The notes under the pieces: generated by a model
Told to the model about the DNA's origin: nothing
The model's input: the letters and a program-made list of their open reading frames with translations, nothing else
Databases searched by the model: none
Source: Flavobacterium sp.
GTDB lineage: Bacteria > Bacteroidota > Bacteroidia > Flavobacteriales > Flavobacteriaceae
Reading direction: 5' to 3'
DNA length: 6,125 bases
Assembly: GCA_019105125.1 (NCBI GenBank)
Contig: JAHRWO010000089.1
Location: 1-6,125 of the forward strand
In this document: positions 1-5,800 of the stretch, piece after piece
Layout of the letters: each line of letters starts with the position of its first letter
Numbering within the stretch: position 1 is the first letter of the stretch
Position numbers and translations under genes: made by a program

Positions 1-1
1 A

Positions 2-256
2 ATCGAAGCTTTTTTAAATAATTTTGAAGAAGTGAAACACCACATACGAAACTTCGAAGGAAACCGTTTCTTAGAATTGTATCAAGACAAAATCGACAAA
101 CGCATTTTCTTCACCTACAGTTATTGGGAAAACGAAGAAGCGTTAGAAAATTACAGAAAATCGGATTTATTCAACGGGGTTTGGACGTACACCAAAAGCT
201 TATTCAGCGATAAGCCAGAAGCTTGGAGCGTCGATAGATTGGTTACATTAAATTAG
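2..256 (+). CDS. ABM (antibiotic biosynthesis monooxygenase)-like protein, 3' part only
   Basis: The frame is open from the window edge and ends at TAG 254-256, giving 84 visible residues. A GTG at 32 could be read as a start, but the frame continues upstream with family-like sequence (IEAFLNNFEEV), so I treat the gene as cut by the window, missing perhaps 10-20 residues. The visible part resembles the small dimeric alpha/beta-barrel ABM family: a strand ending in LELYQDK, then IFFTYSYWENEEAL, then a helix with YRKSDLF and a VW. The aromatic YWE segment followed by 'E-x-L-x-x-Y' is typical. Family members are about 95-105 residues and include quinol monooxygenases and heme-degrading enzymes, but many have no known substrate, so no reaction is assigned. 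The first unit of a 7-bp repeat array overlaps its stop codon. gldF follows 86 bases later, so co-transcription is possible. Confidence 0.72.
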   Translation: MEAFLNNFEEVKHHIRNFEGNRFLELYQDKIDKRIFFTYSYWENEEALENYRKSDLFNGVWTYTKSLFSDKPEAWSVDRLVTLN

Positions 257-330
257 AATTTAGAATTTAGAATTCAGAAATTAGAAGTTGGAGTTGAGAG
301 TTAAAAAACTTGAAACTTGAAACCTGAAAC
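253..330 (+). repeat. Heptamer (7-bp) tandem repeat array in the gldF leader
   Basis: The stretch divides without slippage into eleven 7-mers plus one base. From 253 the units are ttagaat x3, tcagaaa, ttagaag, ttggagt, tgagagt, taaaaaa, cttgaaa x2 and cctgaaa. Two sub-types share the frame: TTAGAAT-like at the 5' end and CTTGAAA-like at the 3' end, with degenerate units between. The array starts on the last sense codon and stop of the upstream gene and stops 12 bases before the gldF ATG, so it makes up nearly all of the intergenic DNA. I see no TAnnTTTG -7 element inside it, which favours read-through transcription of gldF from upstream, although a non-consensus promoter cannot be excluded. 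Related heptamers occur inverted at 4334-4368 and 5323-5345. Confidence 0.85.
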
Positions 331-342
331 AAAAAATAAAAA

Positions 343-1068
343 ATGAAAGCATTACTATTACGAGAAATAAAATCCTTTTTTGGTTCGCCGATTGGATATT
401 TAGTCATCGGGATTTTTCTTTTACTCAACGGATTATTTCTTTGGGTTTTTGAAGGCGAATTCAACATATTAAACTCGGGTTTTGCCGATATGAGTCCGTT
501 TTTCAAATTGGCACCATGGATTTTAATTTTCTTAATTCCAGCGGTAACGATGCGCAGTTTTTCGGATGAGAAAAAACAAGGAACGATTGAGTTGTTGTTT
601 ACCAAACCGCTTTCGAATTGGGACATCGTAAACGGAAAATTCTTAGGCGCTTTAGTGTTAATCATCTTAGCGATTGTTCCAACGATTATTTATGTGTTAA
701 CGATTTCGCATTTTGGAAATCCTCAAGACAATATTGATATGGGAAGCACATTAGGTTCGTATTTCGGATTATTGTTCTTGATTGCAGCTTATACCGCGAT
801 TGGAATTTTTGCTTCTACTTTATCAGACAATCAAATTGTGGCATTTATTATAGCTGTTTTTTGTTGTTTCTTTTTCTACTTCGGATTTGACGGAATTGCG
901 TCGTTTCTTGGAAATTACAGTTCGATGTTTGCAGCTTTAGGAATGGATTATCACTTTAAAAGTATGAGTCGCGGTGTGTTAGATACGCGTGATATTGTAT
1001 ACTTTGTGAGTGTGACGTTTTTGTTTTTATCAGCAACGGTTTATCAACTTAAATCTTTGAAATGGTAA
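343..1068 (+). CDS. gldF: GldF, gliding motility-associated ABC transporter permease
   Basis: This 241-residue protein is an ABC-2 type permease, the transmembrane subunit of the Gld ABC transporter, which works in the inner membrane with the ATPase GldA and with GldG. The transporter was linked to gliding motility in Flavobacterium johnsoniae; its substrate is unknown. About six membrane segments are visible, near residues 17-36, 55-70, 102-121, 136-157, 164-186 and 216-233. The cytoplasmic segment after the second helix (SFSDEKKQGTIELLFTKPL, residues 72-90) is the conserved ABC-2 coupling motif with E76, G80, T81 and E83. The N-terminus (MKALLLREIKSFFGSPIGYL) is the usual GldF start and the length matches the family. 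The ATG follows an A-rich stretch with no Shine-Dalgarno, as is common in Bacteroidota. Its 3' end overlaps gldG. No ATPase gene is adjacent, in line with gldA being unlinked in F. johnsoniae. Confidence 0.95.
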   Translation: MKALLLREIKSFFGSPIGYLVIGIFLLLNGLFLWVFEGEFNILNSGFADMSPFFKLAPWILIFLIPAVTMRSFSDEKKQGTIELLFTKPLSNWDIVNGKFLGALVLIILAIVPTIIYVLTISHFGNPQDNIDMGSTLGSYFGLLFLIAAYTAIGIFASTLSDNQIVAFIIAVFCCFFFYFGFDGIASFLGNYSSMFAALGMDYHFKSMSRGVLDTRDIVYFVSVTFLFLSATVYQLKSLKW

Positions 1069-2750
1069 TGGCAGCAAACAAATCAAAAGCTTTAAAGCAA
1101 TTAGGAATTGTATTTTTAGCAATCATCGTTATCAATTTAATCAGCAACTTCTTTTTCAAACGTTTTGACTTAACGCAAGACAAACGCTATACTTTATCAG
1201 AAACGACATTAAACATTATAAAAGATGTGGATAGTCCGTTATACATAGAAGTGTATTTGGAAGGGAATTTTCCACCAGAATTCAAACGTTTACAAAACGA
1301 AACCAAACAACTTTTAGAGGAATTCGCCGCTTATAATTCGAACATTATTTTCAACTTCAAAAATCCGATTGAAAAAGAGGAAACACGAGTAGAAAAAATG
1401 AAAGAATTCTACGCAAAAGGCATGCAACCATTGAGCATCACCGTGGAAGACAAAGGAAAGCAATCGCAAGAAGTAGTTTTTCCGTGGGCTCAAGCGACTT
1501 ATGGTGATAAATTCACGAAAGTGGCGTTGTTGAAAAACTTAATGGGTGCTTCTACGGAACAAAAAGTAATTAGTTCGGTACAGCATTTGGAATTTGGTTT
1601 TGCGGAAGCTATCAATAAAATTTCGAAAGAAAAACAAAAGAAAATTGCCGTAATCAAAGGAAATGGCGAGTTAATCGAACCTTTCATGGCTGATTTTCTG
1701 AAAACAGTTAGAGAAAGTTATTACATCGGACCTTTTACGTTAGATTCGGTAGCTAAACAACCCACACAGACACTTGAAGCACTTAAAAAATACGATTTAG
1801 CCGTAATTGCAAAACCAACCGAAGCTTTCACCGAAGAAGAAAAACAAGTCTTAGACCAATTCATTGTCAATGGTGGAAAAACATTATGGTTAGTAGATGC
1901 AGTAGCGGCCGATATGGATAGCCTATACAACGAAACAGGAACTATTTTACCAGCGTCTAGAGAGTTGAACTTAACAGATATGTTATTTAAATATGGTATT
2001 CGAATCAATCCTTCGATTATCAAAGATGAGTATGGAACTCCTATTAAATTAGCTACAGGAAATCAAGGTAGTGAAACGCAATATCAAGAATATACATGGC
2101 GTTTTGCCCCTTTCATTTACCCTGTTTCTTCACATCCTGTGGTTAAAAATATGGAAGGAATTAAATTTGAATTTGCTTCACCAATCGAAATCTTAAAAAA
2201 CGACATTAAGAAAACCGTTTTATTAGCTTCTTCCGAATATTCCAAAACTGTGGGAATGCTAACACCCATTTCATTAGATATGGTTACAGAAGAAACCACT
2301 CCTGAAGAATATGCCGGCAAAGGATTACTTCCAGTGGCCGTTCTATTAGAAGGCAAATTCAAGTCAGCTTATCAAAACCGAGTGTTGCCATTTAAATACA
2401 ATTCGTTTCAACCAATAGGTAAAGAAAATAAGATGATCGTAATTTCTGATGGCGATATCATCAAAAATCAACTAGACAAAGGTATGCCTTTGGAATTAGG
2501 TTTCGACAAGTGGACCAATCAGCTTTATGGCAACAAAGAGTTCTTGATGAACTGCGTAAATTACCTTTTAGACGACAACGGACTTATTAACATCCGAAGT
2601 AAAGATGTCGATTTACCACTTTTAAACAAGGAAGAAGTGTATAAAAATTACACCATGGCACAAATGGTAACTGTCGGATTACCAATAGTTTTTTTAGCTA
2701 TCTTTGGTTTTTTATTTACGTTCTTACGCAAAAGAAAATACAGCCACTAG
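1062..2750 (+). CDS. gldG: GldG, gliding motility-associated ABC transporter auxiliary/substrate-binding component
   Basis: The 562-residue protein is anchored at both ends. One membrane helix lies near residues 14-32, followed by the characteristic RFDLTQDKRYTLSE stretch; a second lies near 536-555, before a basic RKRKYSH tail. Between them is a large, presumably periplasmic region of the ABC-transporter auxiliary type, with a GIFT-like fold expected around residues 170-300 (IAVIKGNGE, then KKYDLAVIAKPTEAFTEEEK and GGKTLWLVDAV). It is thought to associate with GldF and GldA; its biochemical role is not established. The ATG at 1062 overlaps gldF by 7 bases, implying translational coupling. 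A second in-frame ATG at 1068 overlaps the gldF stop (TAATG) and would give 560 residues; I cannot choose firmly between them. No terminator hairpin is apparent after the TAG at 2748-2750, so some read-through into dnaN is possible. Confidence 0.95.
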   Translation: MVMAANKSKALKQLGIVFLAIIVINLISNFFFKRFDLTQDKRYTLSETTLNIIKDVDSPLYIEVYLEGNFPPEFKRLQNETKQLLEEFAAYNSNIIFNFKNPIEKEETRVEKMKEFYAKGMQPLSITVEDKGKQSQEVVFPWAQATYGDKFTKVALLKNLMGASTEQKVISSVQHLEFGFAEAINKISKEKQKKIAVIKGNGELIEPFMADFLKTVRESYYIGPFTLDSVAKQPTQTLEALKKYDLAVIAKPTEAFTEEEKQVLDQFIVNGGKTLWLVDAVAADMDSLYNETGTILPASRELNLTDMLFKYGIRINPSIIKDEYGTPIKLATGNQGSETQYQEYTWRFAPFIYPVSSHPVVKNMEGIKFEFASPIEILKNDIKKTVLLASSEYSKTVGMLTPISLDMVTEETTPEEYAGKGLLPVAVLLEGKFKSAYQNRVLPFKYNSFQPIGKENKMIVISDGDIIKNQLDKGMPLELGFDKWTNQLYGNKEFLMNCVNYLLDDNGLINIRSKDVDLPLLNKEEVYKNYTMAQMVTVGLPIVFLAIFGFLFTFLRKRKYSH

Positions 2751-2767
2751 TTGTTAATAAAATTGTT

Positions 2768-2798
2768 TTTGCCGTTGAACAGAATTAGAATATATTTG
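2768..2798 (+). promoter_or_regulatory. Bacteroidota-type promoter for dnaN
   Basis: TATATTTG at 2791-2798 matches the -7 consensus TAnnTTTG exactly. TTTG at 2768-2771 matches the -33 element. The 19-bp spacing lies in the range known for Bacteroides and Flavobacterium primary sigma factor promoters. Transcription should start around 2803-2807, leaving a leader of about 30 bases. The site lies in the 85-base gldG-dnaN gap, so dnaN probably has its own promoter as well as any read-through from gldFG. The assignment rests on motif and spacing only. Confidence 0.75.
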
Positions 2799-2805
2799 TG
2801 AAATA

Positions 2806-2826
2806 TAAAATCAAATCACGATTTTA
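2806..2826 (+). other. Small AT-rich inverted repeat in the dnaN leader
   Basis: TAAAATC (2806-2812) is perfectly complementary to GATTTTA (2820-2826) around a 7-base loop. It sits at or just after the predicted transcription start and about 12 bases before the dnaN start codon. It could be a weak leader hairpin or a repressor-type site, but a 7-bp stem with one G-C pair can easily arise by chance in DNA this AT-rich. Confidence 0.25.
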
Positions 2827-2838
2827 AAATACAAGATG

Positions 2839-3957
2839 ATGAAGTTTATAGTATCGAGTTCGTATTTATTAAAACAATTACAAGTTTTAGGAAGTGTTAT
2901 CAACAGCAGCAACACTCTACCTATTCTTGATAATTTCCTTTTTGAATTAGATAACAACCAATTAAAAGTTTCAGCTTCTGATTTGGAAACAACGATGACG
3001 GCTACGTTAGAAATTGATTCTACAAGTCAAGGTAGTGTTGCTATTCCTGCAAAACTTTTATTAGATATCTTAAAAACCTTCCCAGAGCAACCGTTAACGT
3101 TTACTGTTGAAGACAATTCGACGGTAGAAATTAGCTCAAACTCGGGTAAATATGCGATTGCATACGCTCCAGGTGAAGAATTCCCTAAAGCAGTAGTTTT
3201 AGATGATCCTTCAAAAACATTGGTACCTGCAGAAGTATTAGCAACTGCAGTAAGCAAAACCATTTTCGCAGCTGGAAATGATGATTTACGCCCTGTAATG
3301 AGTGGTGTTTTCTTCCAATTTTCACCAGAAGGATTAATTTTCGTAGCAACAGACGCTCATAAATTAGTAAAATACGCTCGCACCGATGTAAAAGCATCGC
3401 AAGTAGCGGATTTTATTATGCCAAAAAAACCTTTAAACATTTTAAAAGGAATTTTAGCAGCTTCTGATGCTGAAGTTACTATCGAATATAACGATTCCAA
3501 TGCTACTTTCTCTTTCGAGAATTATGTATTGACTTGCCGTTTAATCGATGGTAAATATCCAAACTACGAAGCGGTTATTCCAAAAGAAAATCCAAACAAA
3601 TTATTAATCAACAGAGTTCAGTTTTTAAACTCGGTTCGTCGTGTGGCTATCTTTGCTAACAAAACTACGCACCAAATTCGTTTAAAAATTGCTGGTACCG
3701 AATTGAATATATCAGCAGAAGATATCGATTACTCAAACAAAGCAGACGAACGTTTGACTTGTGATTACCAAGGAGACGATATGCAAATCGGGTTCAACTC
3801 ACGTTTCTTAACCGAAATGTTGAATAATTTATCAAGTGATGAAATCCAATTAGAAATGTCGATGCCAAACCGAGCAGGAATTTTAACTCCAGTGGATGGC
3901 TTAGACGAAGGTGAAACCGTTACAATGCTAGTAATGCCAGTAATGTTGAGCAACTAA
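2839..3957 (+). CDS. dnaN: DNA polymerase III subunit beta (sliding clamp)
   Basis: The beta clamp is a homodimeric ring that encircles DNA and tethers DNA polymerase III and many repair proteins. At 372 residues it has the usual bacterial length and three tandem clamp domains, roughly residues 1-120, 125-245 and 246-372. Diagnostic segments are SSNTLPILDNFLFEL near the N-terminus, FVATDAHKLVKYA in domain 2, GKYPNYEAVIP leading to domain 3, and the C-terminal VTMLVMPVML that lines the client-peptide pocket. Two adjacent ATGs exist at 2836 and 2839; I chose 2839 because flavobacterial clamps begin MKFIVSSSYLLKQLQVLG. A consensus promoter precedes the gene and an intrinsic terminator follows, so it is probably a monocistronic unit. 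No dnaA, recF or gyrase gene is next to it, unlike the classical dnaA-dnaN layout of many phyla. The reading frame is intact. Confidence 0.98.
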   Translation: MKFIVSSSYLLKQLQVLGSVINSSNTLPILDNFLFELDNNQLKVSASDLETTMTATLEIDSTSQGSVAIPAKLLLDILKTFPEQPLTFTVEDNSTVEISSNSGKYAIAYAPGEEFPKAVVLDDPSKTLVPAEVLATAVSKTIFAAGNDDLRPVMSGVFFQFSPEGLIFVATDAHKLVKYARTDVKASQVADFIMPKKPLNILKGILAASDAEVTIEYNDSNATFSFENYVLTCRLIDGKYPNYEAVIPKENPNKLLINRVQFLNSVRRVAIFANKTTHQIRLKIAGTELNISAEDIDYSNKADERLTCDYQGDDMQIGFNSRFLTEMLNNLSSDEIQLEMSMPNRAGILTPVDGLDEGETVTMLVMPVMLSN

Positions 3958-4016
3958 TTTACAATAATTGATTTTACAGTTTAACTGAGAATCTTATTAC
4001 CAACCCTAACTAACTT

Positions 4017-4049
4017 AAAAACCACTTTGCTTTTGCTTTGTGGTTTTTT
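4017..4049 (+). terminator. Intrinsic terminator after dnaN
   Basis: AAAAACCAC (4017-4025) and GTGGTTTTT (4040-4048) form a perfect 9-bp stem around a 14-base loop, and the 3' arm runs into a T-rich tail (TTTTTT then AATTTTTATTTT). Inside the loop, GC-TTTT-GC (4029-4036) could add two pairs. It lies 60 bases after the dnaN stop. The A-run of the 5' arm would give a T-tract on the other strand, so it could work in both directions, but I see no minus-strand gene that would use it. Confidence 0.85.
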
Positions 4050-4111
4050 AATTTTTATTTTAATGGCACGCGGATGAAACGAATTTTCAAGCGCAGGTTT
4101 TTATTTTAAAC

Positions 4112-4176
4112 ACATAGACACAATAGAGTTGCTTTGAGTTGATTTTAGACGTTTCACTTTACATAGTTCACAATAG
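4112..4176. repeat. Paired ACATAG-n-CAATAG imperfect direct repeats
   Basis: ACATAG-aca-CAATAG (4112-4126) recurs as ACATAG-ttca-CAATAG (4161-4176), offset by 49 bases. This lies in the first half of the 436-base non-coding stretch between dnaN and mnmE. The preceding bases (about 4060-4100, with GCACGCGGATGAAACG) resemble degenerate intergenic repeat phrases that I recall from flavobacterial genomes, which I cannot verify here. No coding sequence is credible. The function is unknown. Confidence 0.4.
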
Positions 4177-4195
4177 CCCATACACTTGGTTTGTC

Positions 4196-4221
4196 ATGCT
4201 GGTAAGCATCTCTTGAACAAG
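4196..4221. repeat. Two tandem short palindromes
   Basis: ATGCT-ggta-AGCAT (4196-4209) is a 5-bp stem with a 4-base loop. It is followed three bases later by the palindrome CTTGAACAAG (4212-4221). The phrase GTCATGCTG...AGCATCTC...GAACAAG resembles a degraded form of the widespread Bacteroidota intergenic phrase that begins GTCATGCTGAAC and ends CAGCATCTC. That resemblance is from memory and should be searched. The role is unknown. Confidence 0.4.
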
Positions 4222-4235
4222 TGATATTTTTTATA

Positions 4236-4321
4236 ACGCAAAGAAGCAAAGTTTTTTCGCAAAGAACGCAAAGAAAAACTTTGTGTAACTCTGTGCTACA
4301 CCTCGTGAGACTTTGTGTAAC
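4236..4321. repeat. CAAAG/CTTTG-rich intergenic repeat with hairpin
   Basis: Four GCAAAG copies (ending at 4243, 4251, 4264 and 4273) are followed by two exact 11-bp copies of CTTTGTGTAAC (4279-4289 and 4311-4321). The junction folds into an 8-bp stem, ACGCAAAG (4266-4273) against CTTTGTGT (4279-4286), with one G-T pair and a loop of five A. Similar ACGCAAAG/CTTTGTG elements are, from memory, common between genes in flavobacteria. The minus-strand open frame across this region (ending near 4154) is rich in Cys, Leu and Val and follows the repeat units, so I do not call a gene. The element lies 70-160 bases upstream of mnmE and may be an inert repeat or part of a leader or attenuator. Confidence 0.65.
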
Positions 4322-4333
4322 CCCTAAAAAAAC

Positions 4334-4368
4334 TTTCAACTTCTAACTTCTAACTTCTGACTTTGATT
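4334..4368 (-). repeat. Heptamer repeat array, inverted relative to the gldF-leader array
   Basis: Five in-phase 7-mers run tttcaac, ttctaac, ttctaac, ttctgac, tttgatt. Read on the minus strand the core is gtcagaa-gttagaa-gttagaa, the same unit type as tcagaaa-ttagaag in the 253-330 array. The array ends exactly where the predicted mnmE -7 element begins (4369), so it fills the place where a -33 element would sit. Confidence 0.8.
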
Positions 4369-4376
4369 TATCTTTG
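4369..4376 (+). promoter_or_regulatory. Candidate -7 promoter element for mnmE
   Basis: TATCTTTG matches the Bacteroidota -7 consensus TAnnTTTG and ends 17 bases before the mnmE ATG, which predicts a leader of only about 10 bases. No TTTG or TTG lies at the usual 17-23 bp upstream; that space is occupied by TTCTAAC heptamers. The promoter may therefore be weak at -33, or the match may be chance. The mnmE start has no Shine-Dalgarno, only the A/T-rich context common in the phylum. Confidence 0.5.
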
Positions 4377-4393
4377 TAAACTAAATTTAGAAC

Positions 4394-5794
4394 ATGATTC
4401 CACAAGAAACTATAGTTGCGTTGGCGACCCCGTCTGGAGCGGGTGCGATTGCTATTATTCGATTATCTGGCAAGGATGCTATTGCGATAGCAGCTGAAGT
4501 ATTTCAATCGGTTTCAGTAAAGGATATTACGAAACAGAAAACCCACACGATTCATTTGGGACATATTGTAGATAATGGAAAAGTTTACGATCAAGTATTA
4601 CTTTCTATTTTCAAAGGTCCGAATTCTTACACAGGTGAAAACGTGATTGAAATTTCATGTCATGGTTCTACTTTTATCCAACAACAAATCATTCAATTAT
4701 TACTTCGTAAAGGGGCGAAAATGGCGCAAGCAGGTGAATTTACCTTACGTGCATTTTTAAACGGGAAATTGGACTTATCACAAGCAGAAGCGGTGGCTGA
4801 CTTAATTGCTTCGGATAATGAAGCGTCACACCAAATAGCGATGCAACAAATGCGTGGCGGTTTCAGTAACGAAATTGCCAAACTACGTGAAGAATTATTG
4901 AATTTCGCTTCTTTAATCGAATTGGAATTAGACTTTGCCGAAGAAGATGTGGAATTTGCCGACAGAACCCAGTTTCACGAATTGTTAGAACGGATTGAAT
5001 TCGTTTTAAAACGTTTGATTGATTCGTTTGCAGTAGGAAATGTTATCAAAAACGGTATTCCTGTTGCGATTGTAGGGGAACCTAACGTTGGAAAATCGAC
5101 TTTATTAAATGCTTTATTAAACGAAGAACGCGCCATTGTTTCTGATATTGCAGGAACCACTCGAGATACCATTGAAGATGAATTGGTAATCAACGGCATT
5201 GGTTTCCGATTTATCGACACCGCTGGAATTCGTGAAACGAAAGATATAGTAGAAAGTATCGGAATTCAAAAAACGTTTGAAAAAATTGAACAAGCACAGG
5301 TTGTGATATATTTGTTTGAAAGTTCCAAGTTTCAAGTTTCAGGTTCGCAATATATTACCGAAATTGAGAAAATAAAAAACAAATACCCATTAAAACAACT
5401 TATCGTTGTAGTCAATAAAATCGATTTAATTTCGGAAGTAGAAGTGAATCAAATTCGCAAACAATTAGAAGAATTAAATGTTAAATTGGCTACTATTTCA
5501 GCAAAAGAAAAATCAGGTATCGATACTTTAAAAGAAGAATTACTTTCTTTAGTAAACACTGGTGCGCTTAGAAATAACGAAACAATCGTAACCAATACAC
5601 GTCATTATGACTCTTTATTGAAGGCTTTAGAAGAAATTCAAAAGGTGAAATGGGGCTTAGACTCGGGACTTTCTTCTGACTTAATGGCGATTGATATTCG
5701 CTCTGCGTTGCATTACTTTGGTGAGATTACAGGCGAAGTTACAAATGACGAGTTGCTTGGAAATATTTTTGCAAATTTCTGTATCGGAAAGTAA
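4394..5794 (+). CDS. mnmE: tRNA uridine-5-carboxymethylaminomethyl(34) synthesis GTPase MnmE
   Basis: MnmE, with MnmG, installs the (carboxymethyl)aminomethyl group at C5 of wobble uridine 34 in certain tRNAs, using a folate one-carbon donor and GTP hydrolysis in the cytoplasm. The 466-residue frame is full length. The N-terminal folate-binding domain has ATPSGAGAIAIIRLSG (11-26), GPNSYTGENVIEISCHGS and RAFLNGKLDLSQAEAVADLI. The GTPase domain has G1 GEPNVGKS (228-235), G2 GTTRDT (254-259), G3 DTAG (275-278), G4 NKID (341-344) and G5 SAK (369-371). The C-terminal FCIGK carries the conserved cysteine (C463). Residues 310-318 (SSKFQVSGS) between G3 and G4 are encoded by 7-bp repeat units and look like a loop insertion; no catalytic motif is disturbed. 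No mnmG is in the window. The downstream hydrolase gene starts 6 bases after the stop, suggesting one transcript. Confidence 0.97.
   Translation: MIPQETIVALATPSGAGAIAIIRLSGKDAIAIAAEVFQSVSVKDITKQKTHTIHLGHIVDNGKVYDQVLLSIFKGPNSYTGENVIEISCHGSTFIQQQIIQLLLRKGAKMAQAGEFTLRAFLNGKLDLSQAEAVADLIASDNEASHQIAMQQMRGGFSNEIAKLREELLNFASLIELELDFAEEDVEFADRTQFHELLERIEFVLKRLIDSFAVGNVIKNGIPVAIVGEPNVGKSTLLNALLNEERAIVSDIAGTTRDTIEDELVINGIGFRFIDTAGIRETKDIVESIGIQKTFEKIEQAQVVIYLFESSKFQVSGSQYITEIEKIKNKYPLKQLIVVVNKIDLISEVEVNQIRKQLEELNVKLATISAKEKSGIDTLKEELLSLVNTGALRNNETIVTNTRHYDSLLKALEEIQKVKWGLDSGLSSDLMAIDIRSALHYFGEITGEVTNDELLGNIFANFCIGK
5323..5345 (-). repeat. Heptamer repeat units embedded in the mnmE coding sequence
   Basis: The + strand reads TTCCAAGTTTCAAGTTTCAG plus GTT. 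On the minus strand this is acctgaa-acttgaa-acttgga, three 7-mers of the same type as cttgaaa-cttgaaa-cctgaaa at 309-329. A 13-bp core (tgaaacttgaaac) is identical between the two loci. In mnmE it is read in frame as S-K-F-Q-V-S-G, at residues 311-317, in the variable stretch after strand VVIYLFE and before helix EIEKIKNKY. Reading the gldF-leader array on its minus strand gives the very similar FQVSSFKF, which supports common origin. Confidence 0.75.
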
Positions 5795-5800
5795 ACCTTA

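Noticed and set aside
267..665. Minus-strand open frame of 132 codons opposite gldF
   Set aside because: It lies antisense to the well-supported gldF, and its end is simply a translation of the heptamer array (FQVSSFKF-like). There are no recognisable domains.
1499..2362. Several minus-strand open frames opposite gldG
   Set aside because: They are shadows of the gldG coding frame in AT-rich DNA, with no domains, and the + strand gene is certain.
2836..2841. dnaN start at the first ATG (2836)
   Set aside because: This is possible, but the usual N-terminus MKFIVSSS and the 372-residue length favour 2839; the difference is a single residue.
3027..3397. Minus-strand open frames opposite dnaN
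   Set aside because: They are antisense to an intact, highly conserved clamp gene, low in complexity and without recognisable domains.
4181..4188. TACACTTG as a possible -7 promoter element
   Set aside because: It has one mismatch in the most conserved part of TAnnTTTG, no gene starts within 200 bases, and TATCTTTG at 4369 is a better candidate for mnmE.
4154..4339. Minus-strand open frame of 61 codons in the dnaN-mnmE gap
   Set aside because: Its composition (repeated VFL, VLC and LLLCV runs) follows the CAAAG and heptamer repeat units. It has no family resemblance, no plausible promoter and an atypical amino acid make-up.
4236..4368. CRISPR array
   Set aside because: The repeats are 5-11 bp and mostly adjacent; there are no 25-40 bp repeats with regular unique spacers and no cas genes.
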